Shown here in pieces: positions 33,907 to 45,800 of a DNA stretch of 64,000 nt. Every line of letters begins with the position of its first letter. Positions within the stretch are counted from its first letter, which is position 1. The stretch is from Linanthus parryae. Taxonomy: Eukaryota; Streptophyta; Magnoliopsida; Ericales; Polemoniaceae. Below the pieces are notes generated by a model that did not search any database, was not told where the DNA came from, and saw only the letters and a program-made list of their open reading frames with translations. A program made the translations under genes and the position numbers. The stretch lies in the NCBI GenBank assembly GCA_023055425.1, contig JALGPY010000002.1, positions 51,049,321-51,113,320 of the forward strand. The letters run 5' to 3'.

Positions 33907-34600
33907 ACAGATACTATTTCTGAACAGGTAGAATGTAATGTAGTTCACATGAACAAAAATAGTTAAGTTCATGATTTTGAAACCACAACCACACAACTAT
34001 TACAGCCACAGAAAGAGTAACCACCCTCATTGTCAAACAAACATACATAAACAGGTAAAAATCCAAAACACACAGGCTTTATTTATGTCAAACAAACAAA
34101 CATAAACAAAAAATGCAGATAACAATCCAAAACATACAGATACTATTTCTGAACATGTAGAATGTAATGTAGTTCACATGAACAAAAATAGTTAAGTTCA
34201 TGGTTTTGAAACCACAACCACACAACTATTACAGCCACAGAAAGAGTCACCACCCTCATTGTCAAACAAACATACATAAACAGGTAAAAATCCAAAACAC
34301 ACAGGCTTTATTTATGTCAAACAAACATACATAAACAGGTAAAAATCCAAAACACATAGGCTTTATTTATGTCAAACAAACAAACATAAACAAAAAATGC
34401 AGATAACAATCCAAAACATACAGACTAGATTTAGAAACAGGTAGCATGCAATGTAGTTGACATGAACAAAAATAGAGTTTTTGGAACCTCAATCACACAA
34501 CTATTACATCCCCAGAAAGATTCACCACCCTCATTGTCAACATTCTCAAACAAACAGACATAAGTTAAATTGTTTTCAAAACAACATCAAATCACATATT
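33907..34600. repeat. Tandem repeat, about 229-bp unit, in the MULE-1 spacer
   Basis: ACAGATACTATTTCTGAACA starts at 33907 and again near 34136. A third, partial and more diverged unit starts at about 34420. A 55-bp piece (ACATAAACAGGTAAAAATCC...) is itself duplicated inside the second unit. Lies between the GRF gene and the end of the Ulp1-like gene. Confidence 0.85.
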
Positions 34601-37600
34601 TCTCCTAGTCATGGACTACTCAAAAGTAACGATTCCTAAAGGCTGAATAGACCGTAGGTATGTCCATGTACTTTCTGGCAAATAAGTCCTCATTGTTTTC
34701 CTCATACTTGAATCTGTCCACAGCATCAAGAAGGTCCCGTCGGAGGTCGTTGAACTCGGAACGGCCAATTTCATTGGCGAGCCAGATTCTTATGTATTTT
34801 TCATTGATCTTTATCCTCCGAACAGGGTCTGCGATCAGCTCCCTCAGATTTGCCATGTAGAAGCACACGTAAGCTCCACAGTCATGGATGGAAAAAGGAA
34901 AGTAAGTAGCATTACAGAACAATTGGATAAAGATGTAAACAACATAGATTGAACTATTAGTATGAAGACATTACTTGTTACGTTGCCTTGGAATGTCAGG
35001 CTTTGTCCAAACAATCTCCCACTTTCTGATGTCATGAACAGCTCTATATTCTGGCAGGGATATGCTGAAATTTGTGTGCATTTGTCCAAGCTTCTCACGA
35101 ATGGCATCCGGTAGGTAAATGTACCTCGACATCGGATCAAGGATGTACACTTTTTGCTCAATAAAGTGCAATACCATGAGAAAGTAATGCGTGTCGTGGA
35201 TGTTGAGGGGAATAGAAACCTGTACATAAGCCAAAGAACAAACCAAGTCAAAAATGCCCTTCTTATTGACACTTGGAGGACTAGGACGTAACGCTTACCA
35301 TAGACATTGAGTTCATGTCCCCCATGTATATCGGATTTATCCCACCATTTGCATTCTTCTGACCCAATGGTTGTGCATGAAAATGACCGCATTAAAGAAA
35401 TGTAGTATTGATCAATCAACGACGAAATTAAGTGCAATGATTCCAGTGTTTTAATTACTTACAGCATACATGCATGGAAAGAACCATATCTTCTTTTCCT
35501 CATCAGTCCTAAATTTCTCTTGGAGGTGGAGGATGTGGGACATGCAGTCGATCATCTGCAGATTGAATGGATATAATTTTGGATAAAATTTTAAAACAAT
35601 CAAACAGTTTTGTTAACGTTCTAATTTTACAACATAACATTCATTTTGAAAATAGAACATAAAGTAAAGATTATTTATTCATTTACCGTATCTCCTAAGA
35701 AGGTAGGAGCCTCCAGCTGCCATGAATAATCCCATGCTATACTAGCCACTCCATTTATATCAACAATTTAGTTACTGAAGAGAAAGGGTACGTTCCATTT
35801 AATAAACGATGAGCCATTCCATTTATAAATAAACAATGAGATTGATCAATCACAAACATTTTAATGTAGGGAAAGGGTACTCACTATTGAAATGGGGTCC
35901 GTAGTTCCGACTTCTCTTTCATGCCCTCAACAGCCTGACGGCTCATGTAGAAATGCAACCAGCAGTCTTCTACTTCCGGCATGATTGGCAGCACAACATC
36001 AAACGTGCCCTGCATCCGTACTCTCTCCGAGGTTCTCTTTGGGCCCTTTACTGTTTCCCTCTCCCCTCCTCTTCCTCTTCCTCTACCTCTCCCTCTCCCT
36101 CTCCCTCCTCTGTTCGATGGACTGACAGTATTCTTTCCGATGGGAGGAGCTGGCACCTTAGGTGATCCATGAGCAGGCCTGATGGGTGGGAAAACCCTTG
36201 GTGATGCATGACCAGGCATGGTGGGAGTTGAAGATACTTGTATTGGAGACTTGGGTGGAAGCTTGTTGGATGCTGCCTGCAATAAGAAACATATGGATAG
36301 AAATCAAAACATGACAGTATGAAACATTAGATGGATAGACATATAACTTATCAAATTGTTGCAAACCATTGATGTATTCTCTTCTGAAACTTCTACAGGT
36401 TTGAATGGACTTGTAGCTGTGGTATCTACAGTACTGTGCTGTTGTGGCTCTTCTGGGTCAATTTCGGCGTTGCCTTCGGATTCTTGTTGTCTGCCCTCTC
36501 TTGAATTTCCATCATTTTGTTGTTCCTCCTCTTCATGTTCTTCTTCCTCCTCTGCATACTGCATTTGCTTACCCAACCTCTTCTCTAGTACCCTCTGCAC
36601 GGCCTGTTCGACAACGCTTCCTATTTGTTCATTGACCATTAACATGACCTCATCCCACTGCTCTTTTTTGCTGAAATCAGGTTTGAAATCATCTTTGTTG
36701 TGTGGTAGTGGAAGCAACTCCAGCTGCATTGTTCAAAAAACAGGGATATCAGATATGTATTTTCTGATAGAACTGTAAACCACATGGAGAAGATTGATAA
36801 AGTAACAGGTCTTACTGTATTCATGTACTTTTGTACAAATTTCCAACTGGAATTCAGGTTGTCAGTGTCCCATAGCTTCAGTCTAGGCCTTGTCTCTGCA
36901 TCTTCACATCCTTTAGGGTGTTTGTGGTGCTTTGGAACGAACTTCTCCAAGTACACCATCTGCACATGCAAAACAGATTTGTTATACATTTGGATAGATA
37001 TTATAAACAGACAGATAGACAAGTAAAATGGACAGTTACCATTGGTATTAACAAGCAACCAGCCCCTCGGATTGCCTCCTTTAATTTCACCGGAGTGTGC
37101 TGAGATTTAAGGAACTGGAGCCAAGTACCTGCCCAGTTAACATTTTCCAGCCTCTCTAGATCCATAACATACTGAACCAGTGTGTTTCTGACTCCGAGTC
37201 TTGTGTTGGGCATCCCAAAACATGCTAAAATGAACACCACTGCCCTCCTCTTCCACTCATCACTTAGTATCTTATTCTCATCTTTCAGGAACCAGGGAAA
37301 GTAGTCAGTGACATTTGTGCATGCCTTAGTGAGGTCAAGCTCACAGGCCAACTTCTTCGAAATCACATCGGATTCCTCTTTTTCAAGAATTTCCCCTGTG
37401 GTACTCACCCCAAGCAACCAGCCAACTGTCTCATCCGTGATTCTGTACTCCCGACCATGGGCAGAGATAGATTGTGTGGCAGGGTCGTAGGCATCGTATA
37501 TGAAAGCATTGAAAGGTTCAGGTGTATACAAAATGTCAAAATGCCTTAGCCCCCCAAGTCCTATCTTCTCAATCCATTCCTTCTACTCATCAGTCATTCC

Positions 37601-37935
37601 ATGGTAGAGATCGCGAATCTTTGGAAGGGACATATAACTCTGCCACCTCTCTTTTTTCCCACCCTTCTTTTTATGTCCTTCTTTTGCCACAACTTCCCTC
37701 TCCTTCAACCTTTCTACCACTCTTGCCTTTTTTAAAAATCTCTTTGGCTTGGCCTGTAGGACACCTTGCTCCTCTAAAATTTCTCTTCTCCTCCTCTCTT
37801 GACCTGCTTCTTTAACGTATATGTCCCTTTGGTCCTCAGTCATGGAAAACCAGTCTTCCCTCATCTTGTCTGTAATGTCTTTTGTAATTGAATCAATACC
37901 CTCAACATTCTTGTAGTAGTCAATCCTCTCCATCC

Positions 37936-38140
37936 TTCAAGACAGTTTAAAACAAGTTCAGAGATAGAAAGATATGTTTGTAATTCAGATAGAAATCTAA
38001 TACATTCAAGCCACACTGTCAAACAACAACTTAAAGCCTTCAAGACAGTTTAAAACAAGTTCAGAGATAGAAAGATATGTTTGTAGTTCAGATAGAAATC
38101 TAATACATTCAAGTCACATTGTCAAACAACAACTTAAAGC
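37936..38140. repeat. 103-bp direct duplication in a Ulp1-gene intron
   Basis: TTCAAGACAGTTTAAAACAA... starts at 37936 and again at 38039, with three or four differences. It abuts the acceptor of the 37040-37934 exon. Confidence 0.9.
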
Positions 38141-38599
38141 ACAATACTTAAAACAATCTAGGTTGTGGATAGAAGTGGAACTCACCGAAACCGGATGAAT
38201 GCTCTAGTAGCTCCAGTAGATGATTCTTGCTGTGGTGCTGTTTCTCTTTGTGGCACAGTTTCCTTTTGTGGTGCTGTTTCTTGTGGTGGTGCTACTGCCT
38301 CATTGTACTCAGCATCCTCATGTTCCTTTTGTTTTGAAGTGGATCTTGGTTCCACCCTGTAGTCATCACCACTTTCTGTCCCAGTGGATGCTGCATCCTC
38401 TTGCATCTTTCTTTGAGCCTCTTCCACCCATTCTTGCTTTGCATAATCATCCATTACATTCCATTCCCGAATCATTGAATTTCTTTGACTCTTGTTCGGC
38501 TGTCCATCCTTCCTCAGTTTATAATTGTGTTTCCTACTTTGGCTGCACAAACAACTTCCTAGTAAAACTCATAGAACACAGTTTAAAACAGACGATGAA

Positions 38600-38815
38600 T
38601 TGTTTGAAGGATACAAATGATGGATAGAAATGTAAAATATGTAGTATGCTCTGAGAAGACTATAGAGCTACAGTGTGCACAATTGGACCAACCAAACAGG
38701 ATACAAATGTTGGATATAAATGTAAACTTTTTAGTATGCTCTGAGAATATTATAGATCTACAGTATGCACAATTGGACCAACCAAACAGGATACATATGG
38801 TGGATAGAATTCTAA
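38600..38815. repeat. 90-bp direct repeat in a Ulp1-gene intron
   Basis: AGTATGCTCTGAGAAnA... at 38643 and 38733, each followed by CACAATTGGACCAACCAAAC. Units begin with GGATAnAAATGTAAA, the same motif seen at the element ends. Confidence 0.88.
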
Positions 38816-38929
38816 ACGATCTAGACAATAATTCATAATTTGAAGACAGAAACTTTGAACGGATATGAAATAACTCACATGTACAGTTCCAAAGCAACCT
38901 CTTCAGTGTGGTCAATATCCTCATGTGGG

Positions 38930-41430
38930 TGACGCGAATTACTAGCGCGTATTACGCAAGTGCACGGTCAAGTAGTAAGAGTGGAGTATTTTTAGGACTC
39001 CGGGTTGTCGAACCCTCGAGGACAATCTCGCAACAGGTTTATATTTAACAATTTAGAGTAGTTCACTAGGTAACCGGAGTAAAAAGTGATAATTTGTGGT
39101 GTTGCCACCCCCAAACAAGTGGCTATAATAAAGTCAGAAATAAATAATAAACTGGAATTAAGAAGAATTCTTGATCAATTAATGGAGAGGACTAGGCAAT
39201 CTCGCTGATCACCTAGGGTTGTAAACGATTTCCGGATTATCTGAGCAACACGTTAGCTATATTCTAATTAAGCCGGGTAACGGCGCTGACTATCTCCTAT
39301 CGGTCTCAAGTCATTCTACTTCACGGTAGAATACAATCTCCTATCGGTCTCATGTGTCTACCGGTCCGTTCTAGTAGGCTAACGACATGCACGACAACGG
39401 GTCCTGTCGGTCCACCGTTGCACGAAACCGTCGAATCTCACCTACCGAATCTACCCACAATTGGCCAATCCTAACACGTCTCTTCTCAGTCTCAGTGATA
39501 CGGGATTGATGTTCAAGTTCTCTACACAATTAGGTTGAGTCACTGTCGTGCACTCATCTAATTAGCTAGCATGTCCGGGTAGCTACTCCATTCATACTAA
39601 AGATTAAGCATAGAACAAGAACAATTGAATAAAAATAAGCTAACTTTAAGCATGAATCAACTATTGAGTGAAACCCTAGTTCTTGAACCCTAGTTTTATC
39701 TCCTAATCGTGTCACTCAATTAGGATTACTAACATAAACAAGAAACTAGAATTGATTCAAAAGAAGAAATCAAGAAATCATGAAGCAAAGATTAAATCCG
39801 GAAAATATTCATCGTTTACATGAACCCTAGGTTCTCAAATCGAGATGCCTAGCTATGGATTTTTAGCTACTCATAGTTGAATAAGCAAAAACAAAGAGTT
39901 TCCCCATAAAAATTGATTAAAAAAGGTAGGAAGAAGAAAAAGCAAACACTAGAGCTTCAATGGTGAAGCTTGTCTTCTTCCTCGTCGTCTCCTCCTTCTT
40001 CTCTCGTTGATGGCTCCTCTTCTCACGTGTGTCTCTCTTCTTTTGTTTTCCCTTTTTTTTTTCCTGTCCAATGATTCAGCCCCTTTAATCCCTTGTAAAA
40101 CTGACCCGTGCATCACATAGAGTAGAAAACTCTCTTTTGCACTTTAACCCCTCCAATATTATTGGAGTATTAATTAAGCACTAAGTGGCTTCTCAACAAA
40201 CTTAGGGCTGGAGATAAAATACCCGTCCTTTATTTTCTTCAAACTCTTCAATAATTTCACTCTGCCCCCAAGCTCTCACAGCCGCCTGACCCTCTGTTCG
40301 TATAAATCAGCAGAGAGTTTTGCGAACACTTTAGGAGATTGGCCAAGGACTTCTGTTCGCACGAACGAGCGGATGTTCGTACGAACACCCCTGTTCTTCT
40401 TCTTCTTCGCTGATGCTCTGGCTCTTCTTCCGTCTCTGTTCTTGCTGCTTTCGTCTTGGATCGAGCCTCTGTTTTATTGCGATTGTTGGCTGCTGTTTTG
40501 CGGTGCTCCATCTCCTCTGTTTCTTCTTCTTTCTTCGCTGCCTCTGCTGGGTTCTGTTTCTCTGCGCTTCTTCTCGATGTGGGTTCTGGGTCTGATGTTC
40601 ATGGAGGTGTATTAGGTGGTTGATTTGTGGTTGTTTGGCTTAGGTAGAGTTGGGAGTAGTCAGTAGGTTGGTTTATGTGGCAGAGGAGGTAGCAGCTTGT
40701 GAAATATGCAGGATGGGTGTTGTGGTTTGGTTAAGGCTTGTATTGGCGATTATGTTGTTGGTGTTTGGATCAGTTTAGTATTGGCAGTGATTAAGGTGGG
40801 TTTAGGCTAAATTGGTGGGTGAATTTGGTACTGTGGTGTTGAGGAAGGCAATTGAGGTGTTGGGTTTGATGGAGTCAGGTTGTATTGTGGTGAAGTCAGG
40901 TAGGTGGACTTGGCTCAACTGGTAAGGGTGTGGCTGTGTAGTAGTAGGGGGATGCTATGGGTGATCTAGGTCAGGTTGTTTGGAGTGTGAATTGGCAGTA
41001 CTTTGTTGGTGAAATTAGGTGGTTATGGTGATGCTGGTAATTAGTTTAGAATGGAGGTTGGTTATGTTGAATTTGGTGGCTGAGGTGTAATGGTTTTAGG
41101 TGTTTGTAGGGAATGGAGATGGATGTTGACAATGGGTAAATGCAGCAGCAAGTTTTGAGCTTCGCCTCATTTCCGAAGTTCGTTTCCGTCCCCGTTCCAT
41201 GCTCCTGAGCCTCCGATACCTGAGAATCACAGAACTACAAATACCGGCGTAAAATGTGACAAAAATAGCTCAAATAAAATAGAAAACGCCCGGACTTGAC
41301 AACTAAACACACAAAGCTCTAAGATACAAATTTCTCAAGATTATAGTTCTTTACGTATCAAATCGTGCCCGGAATAACGCAAAACGGTAAGCTTTAAATA
41401 GTAAATATAACACCGTAAACGGGGTTATCA
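38930..41430 (-). mobile_element. LTR-like insertion in the Ulp1-like gene, probable solo LTR (2501 bp)
   Basis: Begins TGACGCG and ends TTATCA (TG...CA). It is flanked by the 5-bp duplication GTGGG (38925-38929, 41431-41435), and the Ulp1-like reading frame continues from one side to the other. No coding domain and no internal LTR pair were seen, so a solo LTR is the simplest reading. A compact non-autonomous retroelement remains possible. The minus strand is preferred because TGATAACCCCGTTTACGG looks like an LTR 5' end. Confidence 0.72.
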
Positions 41431-42235
41431 GTGGGCTTGGGTCTCTTTCCTTCCTCTTCTTCACTGTTTTCTTGGTTTCTTTCTGTTGTATTACTACCCT
41501 GGTTGGTTTTGCTTGCTTTCTCTGTTTCCTCTTTGGTTTCACTTGTTCTTTGTTGAAGTCCAGCCTTCTCTTCAGTCTAGGGCTTTTGCGGCTACCTTCT
41601 TCGGTTTCAGTTTGGGATTTTGGGGCTGGGGTAGGGTTTTCTTTGTGAACTTCCTGTGGTTTCTCCACATTATCACCTTCTCCATCCCCTAAATTCCCAC
41701 CTTCTCCAGACCCTAAATTCGGCGGTAAATGGTCACCGGTGGGTTTCAATCCATCAAAAACACACAAAGCAAGTTCAGAAGTTGGAATACCTGTGGCTAG
41801 TGCACCGGTTGTGTCCTGAGTTTCATCAATTTGATCCACTGGTTTTTGAGTCTCTTCAGTTTCTTCCACGCCTTGGATGATGTCTTCCTGCTCTTTGTTG
41901 TTATCTGGTACTCCGATTGTCTCTTCGATTTCTTCAGTTTCTACAGCGCTTGAAGTATTTACAGTCGGATTTGCAGTTAGATCTGGGTTTTCATCTTTAC
42001 TCTACGGTATGGAGGTCTCCGGAGTTGCATCGATTTCCTCTTCATTTTGGGCTTCGGTGGTCGCCGGAGGAACCTCTGTAGTTTCAGAGACATGCCCACT
42101 TTCTTCAACATCCATTGTAATGGACTTGTTCACTTCATCACAAATATCCATTGTGATTTTTGAAGGAGAAACGGATTCATCAATGGGATCCATTGTGAAA
42201 TTGCAGAAGAAAGTAGAGAAGATGAGAGTTTGCAT

Positions 42236-42860
42236 GAGAGAGAGAAGTATGTGGTGGTTGCAGAAGTTGAAGAGAGAGTTTGAGAGTTTGATGTGAGAGA
42301 TTCAAATCAAAAATTTGAATTGAATTGACTAGTTGAGATGATGACTAAATTGGGAACCCAACTACCATCAATGGTGGAGGTAGGTTTCACTAGCAGTTAC
42401 TTTTTTGCAGCAGACGAGACATGTCATGGAGAAAGACAATTATACCCACAATCCAGTTGCTTTGTATTTTTATCCGAGACAGTTATCGGATTTGTATGCT
42501 TTACATTTTTATCCAGAAGGGTTTAGGGTTTAGGGTTTAGGGTTAAAAATGTCTAATACGCTTAATCTTCATTCTATCTGTTTTGTGTTTCTATCCAGAA
42601 AGTCACAATGTCTGTCAGAACAGAATTCAATGTTTCATATGTGTTTCTTCTTCATTATTTACTGGAGCGCATTAATTTGCACGTTCTAATGATAACTATC
42701 AGGCCTTGAGCCGCAACATTAAATATTTATGTTGTTTCCAATGCTAATGTAATTTCCAATGATAATAATCATCCAACTCTTTGCATTCTGAATTATCAGT
42801 TTGAACTGAACAAACAACTCTCATTTTGAACTACAACTCTCTGCATTCTCCTCCAAAACA
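42236..42860. promoter_or_regulatory. Divergent promoter region of MULE-1 with telomere-like repeat
   Basis: Separates the start codons of the Ulp1-like gene (minus) and the transposase gene (plus). At 42518-42544 it holds nearly four TTTAGGG units, an interstitial telomere-type/telo-box cluster. It also has scattered TTTTTATCC motifs (near 42467 and 42506) matching the subterminal repeats. No clear TATA box was fixed. Confidence 0.55.
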
Positions 42861-45800
42861 ATGGAGGAAAATAGTGTTGTGTTTGGGTTACATGTTCCTG
42901 CAGATAATAGCTCTTACTTTCCAGAAAACTGTGGCAACTTTCCAGATGGTATTTCAAACAACGTGGAAGCAGAGGTGAATGCATCTCCTAAGAGGAAGTT
43001 TGATCTCAATGAGCCTCCTCCCACTGATGATGACGCAGATTTCTCCAATGTCATACACGAAAATGACATAGTGAACGGTAAGATATATTATTGGATGTTT
43101 TTTTTATTAAGAGTATGATGTAGTGCACTAGTTACTTAAAAATGTGCTTCTTGTTTCAGAGGGATCACTCTCCGAAGAACAAATCATGGAGAAGAGGTTC
43201 AATAGTGAAGAAGAGGCGTACGATTGGTACCTTTTGTATGCATTTGTAAATGGATTCGGCATTCGGAGGGATAACCGTAGGTGTTTCGACAAATACGGAC
43301 AACAAATCAAGTCAAGAATCTTCGTATGTGCCCGACAAGGCCATCGATTAAAGAAGTGCTACTTAAGGACTGAGAGGAAGAGAGAGCATAAGGATGACAC
43401 TAGATGTGACTGTCCAGCACGAATTCGTATTGCTCGATCTACCCCGAACGAACAGTTTCGTGTAAAGCAAGTCACTTCTGAGCACTCGCATCCCCTAGCG
43501 GACCCCAAAGTAACACACAAGCTTAGGTGTCATAGGAAGGTCAGTCAACATGATTTGGAACACGTTATTTCACTAAGGGAAGTTGGTATAAGAACTTGTG
43601 AAGCATTCCAATTAATGGTCTCACAAGCCGGTGGTTACGCCAAAGTTGGTTACACTGTCAAAGACCTGTACAACAAGTTACAGTCATTGAGAAAGGCTTA
43701 CTCTAACTCTGGAGATGGGCAGCTGACCTTGCAATACATTGACACCCTTGAGCATACCCACGGGGGTGTATTCAAAAGGTATTGTTTGAAATACTGTCAT
43801 TTTGTTTGTTGTTATTTTCTATTTGCCTTAGATTCCTATCTGATATATCAAATTACAATACTGTTTCATGTTGGTTTACAATAACTGTCTACCTGCTTAT
43901 AGTTTCTATCCAGATTTTTGAAACAAATATCTTTGCTTTTCAGTTTCCAGTTGGGTGAAAATCAACAGTTACAAAGCATTTTCTGGCGTGACGAGAGATG
44001 CAAACGAGATTATGTAAGGTTTGGAGATGTTTTGGTGCTTGACTCCACCTACAAAACCAACATGTACCTAAAGCCTCTTGTTATACTCTCCGGTGTTAAC
44101 AATCACTTTCAGACGTGCGTTTTCGCAGTTGCAGTTCTACAAGATGAGACCACGGAATCGTACAAATGGGTATTAAATTGCTTCCTAGAAGCAATGGATA
44201 ACAAGGTACCCATATCGGCAGGGGCGGAGCTACTAAGGGGCAAGGGGGGGCAATTGCCCCCCCTGAAATTTTAAAATTTCTACTAGTACCCATAATTTTT
44301 AAATTTTTTATGAGTAATTCGGAAGATATATAGAATTTTGCCCCCCCCCCCTGAATTTCAAATCTTCCAACTTGCCCTAGCGGTTAGTGATACTCTTATG
44401 CATAGTTTAGGACCCGAGTTCGAGTCATGTCTCAGACACGATATTTTTGTTTCCAATTTTTTATGACTTTTTTTTTATGATTCATTTTTATTATTCTTTT
44501 TGAGATTAGGGATAAATGGTCGACAAAAAAAAAATTATTGGGGAAAGAAGCGAAACAAAGGAAACGAAGAGGTATTTGCAAAAAAAAAAACGGAAACGAA
44601 GAGGCTCTGGACTCTGGACGAGACGACGACGAAGAAAAAGGGGCCGCCGATCGCCGCCACCTCCTCGCCGCCCGGCCGCTGCGTCAAGCCGGCCACCTCC
44701 TCGCCGCCCGGCCGCTGCGTCGCCGATCGTCGGCCGATGCATCGCCAATCGCCGGCCAATCTCAGCATCCGCTGCTCTGCTCTGCCTCTGCAACTCTACT
44801 CCACGCCTCCACCTTCTCCTCTTCAGGTTCTTCACTTCTTCTTCTTCTTCACCCTCCTCTTTCTTGATCTTACCTATTGATTATTGTTGAATGAAAGTTG
44901 TCAATTGATGAACATGAGATACAAAAACTAGGGTTCAATTTTAATCTATAAAATTCTTGAAACCAACGATACTTGTTGAATGAAAGTTGTGGACAAATTA
45001 TGGACAAATTTTAATCCAGCACGAAAATTTTTCCATAACTGTCTAAACGAACGATACTTGTTGAATGAAATTTGTCAATTGATGAACATGAGGTCTCGTG
45101 GTGAACAATTATGAATATTTTGTAAACCTAAATATATTCACATGTAGTCATCTTTTACGACTAGATTGCAATGACTTTTGTAGTGAAAAGTTATAAAATA
45201 TAACGACTTTTGACTTTTGCCTGTTGACGGTTGACTTTGACTTTTGACTTTGACTTTTGACTTCATGAATCTTGCCCCGGCTGACTTGAATTCCTGGCTC
45301 CGCCACTGCATATCGGTCATAACCGATGGAGACTTGGCAATGAAAGCCGCTATTGCGGAAGTTCTTCCACAAGCGAAGCATCGTTTGTGTGCATGGCATC
45401 TATGTCGCAATGCCGAAGGAACCCTAAAGTTGGGGTCAGAATTTATGAAGGACTTTCGAAAATGCTTGAGCAAGAGATCCGATGTTAACCAATGGAACGA
45501 TGATTGGCAATACATGGTAGACAAGTGGGGTATTGTGAACAAGCGGTGGGTAACGGGTGCCTACATGACGCGCAAATTATGGGCAGAGGCTTTTCTCAAG
45601 GAATTTTTTTTCGCCGGTCAGACAACTACACAAAGGTGTGAGAGTATCAACAAATTTTTCAAACAATATTTGAACTGCAAGAACAATCTTCTCGATCTTA
45701 TTAAGGGAATCATGCGGGGTATCGAGAAGCTTCGTGAGAACGAGCGAGGCCAACATTGTACTTCTGACCAATCACTTCCTGTCCTAACAAGCCAATTTAA

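Larger units (their letters stand above)
34620..42193 (-). pseudogene. Ulp1-like (C48 SUMO-protease fold) gene of MULE-1, interrupted
   Basis: Exons read leftwards from ATG at 42193 (or 42235). Exon 1: acidic, then basic (RKSPRLKRRLDF, KPKRKQRKQ), split by an LTR-like insertion. Then 38186-38542 (PQ-ET repeats), 37040-37934, 36816-36959, about 36369-36721 (acidic coiled segment), about 35883-36275 (GGRGRGRGRGRGRGG) and short exons near 35690-35330. The protease core follows, with His in DTHYFLMVL, Asp in YILDPM (34978-35230) and Cys in HDCGAYVC (34870). It ends at TGA near 34620. Ulp1 enzymes cleave ubiquitin-like modifiers. Lesions: TAG at 42002-42004 and 37583-37585, the LTR-like insertion, and no AG acceptor just before the DCG exon. 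Small exon borders are by eye. Confidence 0.78.
44219..45308. mobile_element. Non-autonomous hAT element (1090 bp) in the transposase gene
   Basis: CAGGGGCGGAGC at the left and GCTCCGCCACTG at the right form terminal inverted repeats. The 8-bp duplication CATATCGG lies at 44211-44218 and 45309-45316. No transposase is encoded. It contains a GC-rich tandem repeat (44656-44721) and a TTGAC-rich array near its right end. Open frames in the GC-rich part are not similar to anything I recognise. Confidence 0.93.

Noticed and set aside
40257..40615. Frames with Lys/Glu-rich or Phe/Leu-rich translations in the solo LTR
   Set aside because: They lie in simple CT/TTC-rich sequence of the LTR-like insertion with no conserved domain.
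42518..42544. True telomere or chromosome end
   Set aside because: Fewer than four TTTAGGG units, embedded in a transposon promoter region, so an interstitial motif only.
44500..44890. Several overlapping 77-126 residue frames in the hAT element
   Set aside because: All frames are open because the region is GC-rich and repetitive. None resembles a hAT transposase.
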